Shown in pieces: positions 27,377 to 36,618 of a DNA stretch of 64,000 bases (the stretch's first letter is position 1; each line of letters begins with the position of its first letter). Both the position numbers and the translations under genes were made by a program. Origin of the DNA: Campylobacterales bacterium (GTDB lineage: Bacteria > Campylobacterota > Campylobacteria > Campylobacterales > Sulfurimonadaceae); the NCBI GenBank assembly GCA_026390165.1, contig JAPLGM010000017.1, positions 1-64,000 on the forward strand, read 5' to 3'. Under the pieces are notes generated by a model that was not told the origin of the DNA, ran no database searches, and saw only the letters and a program-made list of their open reading frames with translations.

Positions 27377-28217
27377 GATTGAAACCGTTAAAACCCTGAT
27401 GGACGCGATGCCGTTTATCAAAGAGTTCCGTGATGAAGTTGTCGTCATCAAATATGGCGGATCAGCCCAAAGCTCGGATGAACTCAAAGCAAAGTTTGCC
27501 CAAGATATTGTACTTCTTCACCTCGTTGGGGTAAAAGTGGTCATTGTTCATGGGGGTGGAAGTCGTATCAGTCAGCTTTTGAGTGATTTGAATATCCCGA
27601 CCGAGTTTATTGACGGTGAGCGGGTGAGTACCCCTGAAGTGATGCGTGTTGTTGAGATGGTTCTTAGCGGCGAAATCAACAAAGAGATCACCTCATTACT
27701 TAACTCTTATGGTGCCAAGGCGATCGGTATCAGCGGAAAAGATGCCCATTTTTTGAGAGCGAAACCAAAAGATGAGGCAAAATTTGGTCTTACGGGACGG
27801 GTAGAACATGTTAAAGCCGATGTGATTCATAATCTCTTGCGTGAAGGATTTATCCCTGTTATTGCCCCTATCGGTGCTGATCCAATCGTTGGACACCCTG
27901 GATACAACATTAACGCCGACCTCGCCGCTTCATTTATTGCCAAAGAGATTGGGGCGTGCAAAGTGATCTTTATGACCGATACCCCTGGGGTTTTAAATAA
28001 AGAGAAAGAGCTTTTTTCGACATTGACTGAAGTACAGGTAGACGCACTCAAAAATGACGGAACGATTAGTGGCGGAATGGTTCCAAAAGTCGATGCGTGT
28101 CTTGAAGCGGTTGATGGAGGGGTTGCTAAAGCCCATATTATCGACGGACGGATTGAACATGCGATTTTATTGGAGCTCTTTACCTCTGAGGGTGTGGGGA
28201 CGCAGATTACGTTGTAG
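27360..28217 (+). CDS. argB: Acetylglutamate kinase
   Basis: Second step of arginine synthesis: phosphorylates N-acetylglutamate. 285 residues; VVIKYGGSAQ, VIVHGGGSRISQLL and GYNINADLAASFIAKEIGACKVIFMTDTPGVL are the amino acid kinase motifs. It has two possible ATG starts (27360 and 27366) behind AAAGGATT, both inside the end of lpxK. The N-terminal helix (IETVKTLMDAMPFIKEF) is like that of arginine-inhibited forms. Confidence 0.95.
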   Translation: MFMQRKIETVKTLMDAMPFIKEFRDEVVVIKYGGSAQSSDELKAKFAQDIVLLHLVGVKVVIVHGGGSRISQLLSDLNIPTEFIDGERVSTPEVMRVVEMVLSGEINKEITSLLNSYGAKAIGISGKDAHFLRAKPKDEAKFGLTGRVEHVKADVIHNLLREGFIPVIAPIGADPIVGHPGYNINADLAASFIAKEIGACKVIFMTDTPGVLNKEKELFSTLTEVQVDALKNDGTISGGMVPKVDACLEAVDGGVAKAHIIDGRIEHAILLELFTSEGVGTQITL

Positions 28218-28219
28218 AA

Positions 28220-28238
28220 GAAAGCTCATAGAGCTTTC
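28220..28238. terminator. Bidirectional terminator between argB and pepA
   Basis: GAAAGCTC-ATA-GAGCTTTC is a perfect 8-base stem between convergent genes, flanked by AGAA and ATGATT. The T-runs are weak. Confidence 0.6.
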
Positions 28239-28242
28239 ATGA

Positions 28243-29676
28243 TTATTGACAATGACTCATCATCCATTCCAAACTCATTCGCACTCCTGCCCCCGTTGCA
28301 CCATACGTGTGAACGTCATACGGGCTTTCGGTATAGGCCGAACCTGCAATGTCGAAATGAACCCATTTCTCTTTCATATTCTCATCGATAAAATTGTCCA
28401 AAAATAAAGCAGCGGTGATCGCTCCGCCATACGGCTTGGAAGAGACATTGGATACATCAGCAAGGTCACTTTTAAGGAGCTTTTTAAGATGGCGGTTAAA
28501 GGGGAGAACTCCTGCATATTCACCGCTTTGTTTAGAGGCTTTTATCCACTCTTCTTTGAGGGTTTCATTATGCCCCATAACTCCTGTCGTATAGGGTCCA
28601 AGAGCAACCATGCACGCTCCTGTAAGGGTGGCGTAGTCGAAAATAAAATCACTTTTTACTTTCTCTTGGGCGTACCCTAGCACATCGGCGAGGACAAGTC
28701 GCCCTTCAGCGTCGGTGTTACGCACTTCGATGGTTTTACCGTTTTTTGCACGGAGGACATCATCGGGTTTATAGGCATTTCCACCGATCATATTTTCAAC
28801 TGCACCCACAAACGCGTGGACTTCGATATCGAGTTGGAGTTCGCTTACCGCTTTGAGTATCCCCATTACGGCACAGCCACCTGCCTTGTCCATTTTCATC
28901 GTCACCATGGAGGCGGCGGCTTTGAGGCTAAGTCCGCCACTGTCGTAGGTGAGTCCTTTACCCACAAGGGTAATGATCTTTTTAGGATTTTTGGGTTTAT
29001 AGGCAAGGTGGATAAGGCGGGGGGGATTGATCGAAGCGCGACCCACGGCGATCATTGCCTCCATCTTTTCATCTTGAAGACCATTGACATCGAGAATCGT
29101 ACATTCGAGTTTATTGGATTTTGCCAACGTCTGGGCTACGACACTCATCCCTTGAGGGGTCATATCATAAGGAGTTTGGTTGACCAAATTACGGACAAAA
29201 TTAGTTGCTTTGGAAATAATGAGGGTTTGGGAAAGAATCTTTTCGAGAACAAGAGGATCTAAATCCAAGCCATCTCTCTCCTCATTTGAAAAAATAACGT
29301 CAACTAATGAGGAGATTTTAGGTTCAGATTTGTAGGTATTAAAGGTATAGCTTCCTAAAACAACCCCTTCGATGAGCGAGCTAAAATGAATTTGACCATA
29401 CTGAGCCAACTTTAGAGAGGTGTAGGTGTACTCCATGGCGGTTTTAATCGCATTGGCAGCCGTACTTCGAAAGAGTTCATTACTAAATTCATTGATACCG
29501 CATATCATCACGCGGTGTTCATGAAGCGTGCAGAGTTGCTCATCTTCAGCTTTGAATCCTGCTTGCAATAAGAGTTCTTTGTGGGGATGGGACAACAGCT
29601 GGTGCGGGGTGACGAATTCAAGCGACAGTTGCGCATCGATTGCTTTTAAAGGTTGATTAATGAGTTTGACGGTCAC
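28243..29676 (-). CDS. pepA: Leucyl aminopeptidase (M17)
   Basis: 477 residues from a GTG start at 29676 with TATGGAGAAACGCC upstream; the ORF-track start at 29733 adds residues inside dedA without a ribosome site. The two-metal M17 site is VGKGLTYDSGGLSLK and NTDAEGRLVLADVLGYAQ, with the active-site lysine in AASMVTMKMDKAGG. It removes N-terminal residues from peptides in the cytoplasm. It overlaps dedA by 20 bases and ends the long minus-strand run. Confidence 0.93.
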   Translation of the reverse strand: MTVKLINQPLKAIDAQLSLEFVTPHQLLSHPHKELLLQAGFKAEDEQLCTLHEHRVMICGINEFSNELFRSTAANAIKTAMEYTYTSLKLAQYGQIHFSSLIEGVVLGSYTFNTYKSEPKISSLVDVIFSNEERDGLDLDPLVLEKILSQTLIISKATNFVRNLVNQTPYDMTPQGMSVVAQTLAKSNKLECTILDVNGLQDEKMEAMIAVGRASINPPRLIHLAYKPKNPKKIITLVGKGLTYDSGGLSLKAAASMVTMKMDKAGGCAVMGILKAVSELQLDIEVHAFVGAVENMIGGNAYKPDDVLRAKNGKTIEVRNTDAEGRLVLADVLGYAQEKVKSDFIFDYATLTGACMVALGPYTTGVMGHNETLKEEWIKASKQSGEYAGVLPFNRHLKKLLKSDLADVSNVSSKPYGGAITAALFLDNFIDENMKEKWVHFDIAGSAYTESPYDVHTYGATGAGVRMSLEWMMSHCQ

Positions 29677-30250
29677 GGCGTTTCTCCATAAATTTTTTTT
29701 CAATTCGGTTAAAAGTAAATGATATAGCTCCAACGATACTAAGGGCTAATGGGAGTGCAAAATACCAATGCGCTTTAATCCACCCAAGGATGACCAATAA
29801 CTCATCTCCAAAATAGTAGGCTGGAATGATAGTCATAGCAGCCCAAAAGAGGGCGCTAATAAAATTCACAAAAGCAAAATGTTTCGCAGAATATTTGGTT
29901 AATCCTATTGCCATAGGGATGGCGGTACGCATACCGTACATATAGCGTTGCACGAAGATAATTGGCCAGCCGTATTTCTTGAGGAGAAGATGGGCAATCG
30001 CAAATTTACGACGTTGTGTATGAAGTTTGGTGTAAATGTAATTTTTATTATAACGACCAATGTAGAAATAGATTTGATCCCCTACAAATCCCCCTAAAGC
30101 ACCAACAACAAGTGCTATTGGTAAGAGCATGTCACCTGTATGGGACATAATACCTGCCATTACAAGCCCAAGCTCACCCTCGAGTATACTCCATCCAAAA
30201 AGGACAATATAGCCGTATTCTTTAAGCCATTCTAAGAAAAGATGTTCCAC
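29657..30250 (-). CDS. DedA family membrane protein
   Basis: 197 residues, with hydrophobic helices at about 12-35, 38-60, 135-160 and 168-190. GFVGDQIYFYIGRY and FVQRYMYGMRTAIPMAIGLTKYSAKHFAFVNF match the DedA/VTT domain with its re-entrant loop. DedA proteins flip lipids such as undecaprenyl phosphate or phosphatidylethanolamine in some bacteria. It starts 8 bases after trpB ends. Confidence 0.9.
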   Translation of the reverse strand: MEHLFLEWLKEYGYIVLFGWSILEGELGLVMAGIMSHTGDMLLPIALVVGALGGFVGDQIYFYIGRYNKNYIYTKLHTQRRKFAIAHLLLKKYGWPIIFVQRYMYGMRTAIPMAIGLTKYSAKHFAFVNFISALFWAAMTIIPAYYFGDELLVILGWIKAHWYFALPLALSIVGAISFTFNRIEKKFMEKRRDRQTH

Positions 30251-30258
30251 TAAACCCC

Positions 30259-31458
30259 TTAGTTATCAAAATTCAAAAGCTCTTTGGCTTGAATCATATC
30301 TTTGTCGCCACGCCCTGAAATATTCACGATAATGAGTTTATCTTTAATGTCACCCATTTTTTTCAAATAAGCGACAGCATGAGAAGATTCAAACGCAGGG
30401 ATAATCCCCTCTGCACGACTGAGCCACACAAAAGCGTCCAACGCTTCCGCATCGGTGATATTATCATAGCTCACGGTGCCGTTTTCTTTGTGAAATGCGT
30501 GTTCTGGTCCAATCCCAGGATAATCGAGACCTGCTGAGATAGAGTGCGCCTCGAGAATTTGTCCGTCATCGTCTTGGAGGAGATAGCTCATCTGTCCGTG
30601 CAGCACCCCTGGGCGACCTTTTAGGAGGGAACATCCGTGTTTATCGGTTTCGACCCCTAGCCCTCCTGCTTCGATTCCGATACAGCGAACTTCTTTGTCC
30701 TCAAGGAAGTGTTGAAAGCTCCCGATGGCGTTCGAGCCTCCCCCGATACAAGCGAGGACATAATCGGGCAAACGATTCTCTTTTTCGAGGATTTGTGCAC
30801 GGGCTTCACACCCAATGATTGCTTGAAAATCGCGTACCATCATCGGATAGGGGTGAGGACCTGCAACCGTTCCAATGATATAAAAGGTGTCACGTGCGTG
30901 GGTGACCCAGTGACGTATAGCATCGTTCATAGCGTCTTTGAGGGTTTTTGAACCGCTCTCTACCGCGTGAACTTTTGCCCCCAAGAGCTTCATCCGAAAA
31001 ACGTTAAGCTCTTGGCGCGCCACATCTTTCGCCCCCATAAATACTTCACACTCCAACCCCAGCAATGCAGCAATGGTTGCCGTAGCGACACCGTGCTGAC
31101 CAGCACCCGTTTCGGCGATTACTTTTTTCTTCCCTAAACGTTTTGCCATAAGCCCTTGGGCGATAACATTATTGACTTTATGTGCCCCTGTGTGGTTTAG
31201 ATCTTCCCGTTTAAGGTAGATTTTGGCACCCAACTCTTCGGAAAGGTTGGCGGCAAAATAGAGGGGACTTGGGCGACCGACATAATCTTTTAGATACCCA
31301 TCCACTTCACTCCAGAATGTTTTATCAAAGCGAATCTCTTTATAGGCATTTTCAAGTTCAAGAAGTGCAGGCATAAGGGTTTCAGGGACAAATCGTCCCC
31401 CGAAGATGCCAAAATGCCCATCAATGGGATCAAATGGTGAGGGTGAGGGGATATACAT
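30259..31458 (-). CDS. trpB: Tryptophan synthase beta chain
   Basis: 399 residues. PLP enzyme joining indole and serine. The Schiff-base lysine is in [33 protein letters not shown] holds the catalytic glutamate region, and [15 protein letters not shown] binds PLP phosphate. trpA is not beside it, so the alpha subunit must be elsewhere. The ATG abuts the apt stop (one shared base). It belongs to the TrpB1 length class. Confidence 0.95.
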   Translation of the reverse strand: MYIPSPSPFDPIDGHFGIFGGRFVPETLMPALLELENAYKEIRFDKTFWSEVDGYLKDYVGRPSPLYFAANLSEELGAKIYLKREDLNHTGAHKVNNVIAQGLMAKRLGKKKVIAETGAGQHGVATATIAALLGLECEVFMGAKDVARQELNVFRMKLLGAKVHAVESGSKTLKDAMNDAIRHWVTHARDTFYIIGTVAGPHPYPMMVRDFQAIIGCEARAQILEKENRLPDYVLACIGGGSNAIGSFQHFLEDKEVRCIGIEAGGLGVETDKHGCSLLKGRPGVLHGQMSYLLQDDDGQILEAHSISAGLDYPGIGPEHAFHKENGTVSYDNITDAEALDAFVWLSRAEGIIPAFESSHAVAYLKKMGDIKDKLIIVNISGRGDKDMIQAKELLNFDN

Positions 31459-32006
31459 TAATCAACTCCTAATACGGTATAAATTTTTACAATTTCAGCC
31501 ATTTTTTCTTGTCCATTTAAAAAATCAAGCCCCAGTATAAAACACGCTTCGACGCACTGGGCACCCACTTTGTTGATGAGATTTGCTGCAGCGAATGCTG
31601 TCCCACCCGTCGCGATCAAATCATCAATGAGCAATACCCGTGGGGACTCGACATTGGAAAAGGCATCAATATGCACTTCGACTTCATCAAATCCATATTC
31701 GAGACTATATTTTTCGGAAACAGTAGTGTAGGGGAGCTTCCCTTTTTTACGGATGGGGACGAAACCAACATTGAGCATTTGCGCCAATGCCGCACCGAAA
31801 ATAAATCCTCGTGCATCAATACCCGCAATATGGGTCAAATTATACGATGCGTAACGCTGATGCAAATGGCGCATCAGTAAGGCATACGCCTCTTTATCGG
31901 CAAGGAGTGTTGTAATATCTTTGAAAACAATTCCCAGTTTTGGAAAATCGTGAATATCACGGATGGAGTTCATCAAAATAGTTTTTTCGTTTGCGGTGAG
32001 TGTCAT
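31458..32006 (-). CDS. apt: Adenine phosphoribosyltransferase
   Basis: 182 residues from ATG at 32006, preceded by AAAAGGAATTTT; the ORF-track start at 32021 lies on this ribosome site. It salvages adenine to AMP with PRPP. The PRPP loop is [14 protein letters not shown], and [19 protein letters not shown] plus [23 protein letters not shown] are Apt signatures. Confidence 0.95.
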   Translation of the reverse strand: MTLTANEKTILMNSIRDIHDFPKLGIVFKDITTLLADKEAYALLMRHLHQRYASYNLTHIAGIDARGFIFGAALAQMLNVGFVPIRKKGKLPYTTVSEKYSLEYGFDEVEVHIDAFSNVESPRVLLIDDLIATGGTAFAAANLINKVGAQCVEACFILGLDFLNGQEKMAEIVKIYTVLGVD

Positions 32007-32027
32007 AAAATTCCTTTTCATAAATGG

Positions 32028-32360
32028 TTAAATTAACGCGTCAATACGCCCTTCCAGCTCTCGAATTTTATTTTGGAGACGATCCGTTTCAACACGATGT
32101 TTTGCGTTGCGTTGCTTGAGCATTTTGACTTCATTACGCAAGTTGTTAAGTTCTTCACTCAAAATATCGACATTTCCCAAAGCACGCTGAAGCTGTATCT
32201 GATACTTTCGGATCAAAATTTCAGCCTCTCTGAGGGTTAGCTTCATCATTTCACTGGAGCGTTGTTCTTTGACCGTAATGCTTCTAAAATAGAACATTTT
32301 AACCAAAAAAACAAGAGCTACCATTGTAATAATAGTGAGAAGTGACCACTCTAAAAACAT
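32028..32360 (-). CDS. Small membrane-anchored coiled-coil protein
   Basis: 110 residues: one N-terminal membrane helix (LLTIITMVALVFLVKMFYF, about 7-25), then a long charged heptad region up to the C terminus (ILIRKYQIQLQRALGNVDILSEELNNLRNEVKMLKQ). Likely a membrane-tethered dimer in the cytoplasm. It starts 2 bases after rpiB ends and lies 21 bases before apt. The function is unknown. Confidence 0.7.
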   Translation of the reverse strand: MFLEWSLLTIITMVALVFLVKMFYFRSITVKEQRSSEMMKLTLREAEILIRKYQIQLQRALGNVDILSEELNNLRNEVKMLKQRNAKHRVETDRLQNKIRELEGRIDALI

Positions 32361-32362
32361 AA

Positions 32363-32800
32363 TTATCCTTGAATCGCCTCAATTTTATTTACGCGGCCGC
32401 AATGGCGACCCCCTTCAAATTTTCCCGCAATCCATGCGTCTACAATTGATTCAGCAACTCCTTGCCCTACAATTCGCTCGCCGAAGCAAAGGACGTTGGC
32501 ATCATTATGGCCACGTGCAACGGTTGCCGTATAGGCATCATGACACAATGCGGCGCGGATACCGTGGAAACGGTTCGCTGCCATTGACATACCAATACCT
32601 GAACCACAGATGAGTATCCCTTGCGCTGTTGAATCAGCAAGGACATTTTCACACACTTTGACGGCGTAATCGGGATAATCGACTCTATCTTTGTCGAAAG
32701 GTCCCAAATCAATGACCTCATGTCCTTTCGTGAGAAGCAATTCGACGGTAAAGTTTTTGAGATCAATTCCCGCATGATCGGTTGCGATATAAAATTTCAT
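32363..32800 (-). CDS. rpiB: Ribose-5-phosphate isomerase B
   Basis: 145 residues. Interconverts ribose 5-phosphate and ribulose 5-phosphate. ATDHAGIDLKNF at the N terminus, DYPDYAVKVCENV, the catalytic cysteine in GILICGSGIGMSMAANRFHGIRAA, and HNDANVLCFGERIVG are all present. AAGGAAAACT precedes ATG. Confidence 0.95.
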   Translation of the reverse strand: MKFYIATDHAGIDLKNFTVELLLTKGHEVIDLGPFDKDRVDYPDYAVKVCENVLADSTAQGILICGSGIGMSMAANRFHGIRAALCHDAYTATVARGHNDANVLCFGERIVGQGVAESIVDAWIAGKFEGGRHCGRVNKIEAIQG

Positions 32801-32809
32801 AGTTTTCCT

Positions 32810-33487
32810 TTAATTAAGTAATAAATGAAGCAGTGCTGATGTTGGCCATACCAAAAGAGGTTCTTTTAGCGGGGTTACAAGAATAATAACGATAATAATC
32901 ATCCCATACGGTTCAGCTTTCGCGAGGAGTTCTGCAATCTTGTAGATTTTAAATTTCAAGCTAAGATAACCGAGAAAATGGGCTCCATCAAAACTAGGAA
33001 TAGGGAGAAGATTCAAAACCGCTAAAACAACATTGATTAAAACCAATTTTAAAACCAAGATATACCCAAAGATATAGAGTGTAGTATCACTACTCATCGG
33101 CTCACTCATCGATGTGAGAAGTATTGAAAAGAGGGTTGCCAGAAAAAGGTTGTAGGCAATCCCTGCTAAACTCACCTGCATTGCTGCATTGTATCCCCCG
33201 TTACGGATAACGGTATGGGTATTGACAGGAACAGGCTTCGCCCATCCGAATAAAAAGCCACTGGAAGCACCCAATAGCATAGGGATAAAATAGGTCATCA
33301 GGGGGACGAGAATGGAACCCATGGGATCAATATGAACGATGGGATTAAGACTGAGCCTCCCCATATTTTTGGCAGTATTGTCTCCATATTTGTAGGCAAC
33401 CCAGCCGTGCATGATCTCATGACCGATAATAGCGATGAGGAGGGCTGCGATGGAGGCGCCAATTTCGAACAGATTAATAGAGTTCAT
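32810..33487 (-). CDS. Site-2-protease-like M50 zinc metalloprotease
   Basis: 225 residues from ATG at 33487; the ORF-track start adds 13 residues within lepB. Zinc site HEIMHGW is HExxH in the first membrane helix (LLIAIIGHEIMHGWVAYKYG), and LNLLPIPSFDGAHFLGYL supplies the third metal-binding aspartate. Several membrane helices follow. Proteases of this family cut within the membrane; here the substrate is unknown. The start overlaps the lepB end by 14 bases. Confidence 0.88.
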   Translation of the reverse strand: MNSINLFEIGASIAALLIAIIGHEIMHGWVAYKYGDNTAKNMGRLSLNPIVHIDPMGSILVPLMTYFIPMLLGASSGFLFGWAKPVPVNTHTVIRNGGYNAAMQVSLAGIAYNLFLATLFSILLTSMSEPMSSDTTLYIFGYILVLKLVLINVVLAVLNLLPIPSFDGAHFLGYLSLKFKIYKIAELLAKAEPYGMIIIVIILVTPLKEPLLVWPTSALLHLLLN

Positions 33488-34292
33488 TGTCGTGAGCGTC
33501 TTCGATGATCCGTTGCTCTTGGGCACGTTTCAAAATATCACCTTGTTCCAAATCATGAGGTGTTTTACCGATACGATCCCAGCGTACTTGATAGTTGTCA
33601 TCCAAACTAAAGTAAACAAACCACGGTGTCCCCTCGATCAAACCATACGGAACGGCTCCCCAAAAACGGCTGTCATTGGAGTGGTCACGGTTATCTCCCA
33701 TCATGAAATATTGCCCATCAGGGACAATAATCGGGGTTGTATTAAAGATTTCGGCAGGAAAAACACCGTTATCAACGATATGATCATCGTGATGAATCCC
33801 CTCATGTTCGAGGGTATAAGGATCTTTGACCCACATTTTCCCCTCTATATTTTCGATGGTGTACCCTTTGAACGCTTTTTGTGCGTATTCATTCCCTTCA
33901 TGAGGGTGGAGATAGAGGATTTTGTCCATCACGAAGAGCTCATCTCCCGGCAGAGCAACACAGCGCTTGACGTAGTGAAGTTTTGGATCATTCGGATAGC
34001 GGAAAATAACAATATCACCACGTTTAGGAGTGTCACCATTGATGATATGCCCATCGGTTCCCGGAATAAGGGGAATTTCTAAAAAGGGGATATGGGGGGT
34101 TGAGATACCGTACGCGAATTTTTTGGCAAAAAGATGATCGCCGATAAGGAGTGAATCTTTCATCGAACCGCTAGGGATACGAAACGCTTGGGCGATAAAA
34201 AAGATCACAAAAAGGACAATAATAACCGTCCCCGTCCATGAATTGGAAAAACGGTAGGCACCGTGAGCCGCGTTGAGTATTTTTTTCTTCAT
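33474..34292 (-). CDS. lepB: Signal peptidase I
   Basis: 272 residues, one N-terminal membrane helix (GTVIIVLFVIFFIAQAF). The catalytic serine is in IPSGSMKDSLLIGDHLFAKKF and the general-base lysine in YVKRCVALPGDE; VPDGQYFMMGDNRDHSNDSRFWG is box E. It cleaves signal peptides of exported proteins on the outer face of the inner membrane. The insertion (about 105-165) between boxes D and E is as in Campylobacter LepP. It is directly downstream of folD. Confidence 0.94.
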   Translation of the reverse strand: MKKKILNAAHGAYRFSNSWTGTVIIVLFVIFFIAQAFRIPSGSMKDSLLIGDHLFAKKFAYGISTPHIPFLEIPLIPGTDGHIINGDTPKRGDIVIFRYPNDPKLHYVKRCVALPGDELFVMDKILYLHPHEGNEYAQKAFKGYTIENIEGKMWVKDPYTLEHEGIHHDDHIVDNGVFPAEIFNTTPIIVPDGQYFMMGDNRDHSNDSRFWGAVPYGLIEGTPWFVYFSLDDNYQVRWDRIGKTPHDLEQGDILKRAQEQRIIEDAHDNELY

Positions 34293-35147
34293 TTAAACGT
34301 TTTCTCCATGATTTTGGGCTGCTTTTAGGGTGTTGGAGAGGAGCATGGCGATGGTCATCGGACCAACTCCCCCAGGTACTGGGGTAATGTACGAGGTTTT
34401 AGGAGCAACGGCATCGTAATCGACATCCCCTACAAGACGACCATCGCTTGCGCGGTTGATCCCAATATCAATGACAATCGCCCCCTCACGTACCATATCT
34501 TCTTTGATTAAATTGATAACACCGGCACCCACGAGGATAATATCTGCTGCCAAGGTGTGTTTTTTGAGATCATCGGTAAAAATATGGCAAATTTCAACAG
34601 TAGCGTTAGCATTGAGTAAAAGAGCTGCCATCGGTTTTCCAACGATATTGGAAGCACCGACAATACAACAATTTTTTCCTTTTGGATCAATGTTGTATTC
34701 GCGCAAGAGCTCCATAACCCCAAGCGGAGTACACGGAACAAATCCATCCAGACCCGTAGCCAAGCGACCGACATTATAAGGGTGAAATCCATCCACATCT
34801 TTGGAAGGGCTAACCACTTCGAGAATCTTGGTCGTGTCGATATGGCTTGGGAGGGGGAGTTGGATCAAAATACCGTCAATATTCGGATTGTCATTCATCA
34901 TCTCAATGGTTTTAATAATCGCCTCTTGGGAGATATCATCGGGCATTTCATGGGTTACGGAGTAAAAACCTGCGCGATCACACGCTTTTTTCTTCATCCC
35001 TACATACGCTTGGCTCGCGGCATCATGACCGACGAGAATAACCGCTAATCCGGGAACCCGATGGGTACGAGTTTTAAACTCTTTGGCTTGGAGCGTTACG
35101 CTCTCTTCGATCTTTTTCGCGAGGGATTTACCGTCAAGTAGTTGCAT
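34293..35147 (-). CDS. folD: Methylenetetrahydrofolate dehydrogenase / cyclohydrolase
   Basis: 284 residues; NADP-dependent oxidation of methylene-THF and hydrolysis to formyl-THF. YVGMKKKACDRAGF has the catalytic lysine, ILIQLPLPSHID and PSKDVDGFHPYNVGRL are the signatures, and VGASNIVGKPMAALLL binds NADP. First gene of the nine-gene minus-strand run ending with pepA; a TATCAT box lies in the 63-base divergent gap. Confidence 0.95.
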   Translation of the reverse strand: MQLLDGKSLAKKIEESVTLQAKEFKTRTHRVPGLAVILVGHDAASQAYVGMKKKACDRAGFYSVTHEMPDDISQEAIIKTIEMMNDNPNIDGILIQLPLPSHIDTTKILEVVSPSKDVDGFHPYNVGRLATGLDGFVPCTPLGVMELLREYNIDPKGKNCCIVGASNIVGKPMAALLLNANATVEICHIFTDDLKKHTLAADIILVGAGVINLIKEDMVREGAIVIDIGINRASDGRLVGDVDYDAVAPKTSYITPVPGGVGPMTIAMLLSNTLKAAQNHGENV

Positions 35148-35210
35148 TTAGTCACCGTAAAATAGTTTTTGGGTATGATACCGACAAAAGATTAACAAGA
35201 TGGTTAAAGG

Positions 35211-35579
35211 GTGGATTTGAAAGTACTGTTGGCTTTATTTATATGCATACCCCTTTATGCTGCTACATCATTTATTACAAAAGAGGAGTATGCTGCCAGT
35301 CTTTATCATAATCCAAGAGGTATCGGGTGTAATCTGTGCCACGGTGAATTGGGTAAGGGAAAGCGTATTGCTTTTTACAAAGATAAAGGGGTTCCCAAAG
35401 TATTTGAAGGCAAACCGATCAATACAATTGCATATGCCCATTTTTACGAACAAATAAAAAGTAAAATTCGAGGGATGCCACGTTATTATCTCACCGATGT
35501 TGAGATCCAAACCCTTTACTACTATTTACATCGCGAGGAGTTTCGTCGTGCCGCTTCGAAATCCAACAAACCTAAATAA
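35211..35579 (+). CDS. Periplasmic monoheme c-type cytochrome
   Basis: 122 residues. Signal peptide KVLLALFICIPLYAATS, one heme motif CNLCH at about residues 40-44, and IRGMPRYYLTDVEIQTLYYYL with a methionine that may be the sixth heme ligand. Either GTG at 35211 or TTG at 35217 could be the start; TTG gives the better distance to AAAGGG. The end overlaps the next gene. It is probably a small electron carrier; the partner is unknown. Confidence 0.8.
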   Translation: MDLKVLLALFICIPLYAATSFITKEEYAASLYHNPRGIGCNLCHGELGKGKRIAFYKDKGVPKVFEGKPINTIAYAHFYEQIKSKIRGMPRYYLTDVEIQTLYYYLHREEFRRAASKSNKPK

Positions 35580-36483
35580 TTGCGATGAAGCTAGAGATTT
35601 AGCTACGTTACAGAGTTTAGCTATTCCCATTCTCCGTATTCAAAACCAATCTCAAAATTATCGTTCATGTATGATGCTCTCCACACACAATGTGAAACAT
35701 CTCAGTAAAATCCCCATCTTGAATGCAGAGGCTCTTATTCTCAATCTTGAAGATGGGGTAAGTGCAGAACAAAAGCCATACGCGTTAGTATTGTGTGCGA
35801 TTACTCTAGCGTCTTATCCTAAAGTTGAGAAAAAACTTATTGTCCGTGTTAATGCGCTGGAAGAGGGGGGGATGGAAGAGATTATGTACCTCAACCCTTT
35901 TATGCCTGATGCAATTCGTATTCCGAAAATTCGGACGATTGCAGAGGTAGAACGTGCCTTGGAGCTTATCGATGATTCTATTGAAGTTCATCTCTCCATC
36001 GAGACCAAAGAGGCATGGCTTGCGTTGGGGAGCCTTGCTATCCATCCACGCATTAAAGCCTATTATTTAGGGGTACTGGATCTCTTTGCCGATTTAGGAC
36101 TTTCCCAATATTTATTCACCCCTGATAATCCAACCGCCCATTATCTACTTTCCCATTTTTTGATAACAGCTCGTGCGTGCGGTATCAAACCCGTATCGTT
36201 TGTTTATCAAGAGTATAAAAATAGTGAGGGGTTACGGGATTGGCTGGAGCTGGAAAAAAAGATGGGATTTGATACAAAAGGGGCTATTTCTCCCAATCAA
36301 GTGGAGCTTATTCATGAAATTTTTGGATACAGTAAGGATGACATTGAGCGTGCACGAGAAATTATTGCTCTTTTTGAAGAACATGCTTCATGTGGCATTA
36401 CAGGGTTTGTGGATGAACGGTATGGGTTTATTGATGAGCCGATTTACAAAGGGGCGTTGGGGATTCTTCAATATAAGAGTTGA
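35548..36483 (+). CDS. HpcH/HpaI aldolase / citrate lyase beta-like protein
   Basis: 311 residues from GTG at 35548 with GAGGAG 7 bases upstream; this is in frame with the longer ORF-track start at 35497, which lacks such a site. RSCMMLSTHNVKHLSKIPILNAEALILNLEDGVS parallels the CitE pattern RS.L..PG......A....ADA...DLED.V; the metal-binding glutamate is in LSIETKEAW and IHPRIKAYYLGVLDLFADLGL continues the TIM barrel. Cleavage of a CoA or free beta-hydroxyacid is likely; the substrate is unknown. The usual PGxR loop (LSTHN here) is altered. Confidence 0.75.
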   Translation: MPLRNPTNLNNCDEARDLATLQSLAIPILRIQNQSQNYRSCMMLSTHNVKHLSKIPILNAEALILNLEDGVSAEQKPYALVLCAITLASYPKVEKKLIVRVNALEEGGMEEIMYLNPFMPDAIRIPKIRTIAEVERALELIDDSIEVHLSIETKEAWLALGSLAIHPRIKAYYLGVLDLFADLGLSQYLFTPDNPTAHYLLSHFLITARACGIKPVSFVYQEYKNSEGLRDWLELEKKMGFDTKGAISPNQVELIHEIFGYSKDDIERAREIIALFEEHASCGITGFVDERYGFIDEPIYKGALGILQYKS

Positions 36484-36507
36484 TACCATAGAATAGTATA
36501 TCAAGTA

Positions 36508-36584
36508 TTGTCTGGGATACGACATTGGTATAATACTTCTCTTCAGGGTGCATGTATTAGCGCAAAAAAGGGTGAAGATGCGCT
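36508..36584 (+). promoter_or_regulatory. Orphan promoter followed by interleaved hairpins, possible small RNA
   Basis: TTGTCT at 36508 and TATAAT at 36529 form a promoter pointing into a non-coding gap. At the expected start come two interleaved complementary pairs: CTTCA (36541) with TGAAG (36573), and AGCGCA (36559) with TGCGCT (36579), the order of an H-type pseudoknot. No plus-strand gene follows for 1 kb. The structure is inferred from complementarity only. Confidence 0.35.
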
Positions 36585-36618
36585 GGGGGGAATATATGAA
36601 AGTAGGGCTGGTGTAGCG

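Noticed and set aside
33435-34082. 215-codon plus-strand ORF
   Set aside because: Antisense shadow of lepB, no family resemblance.
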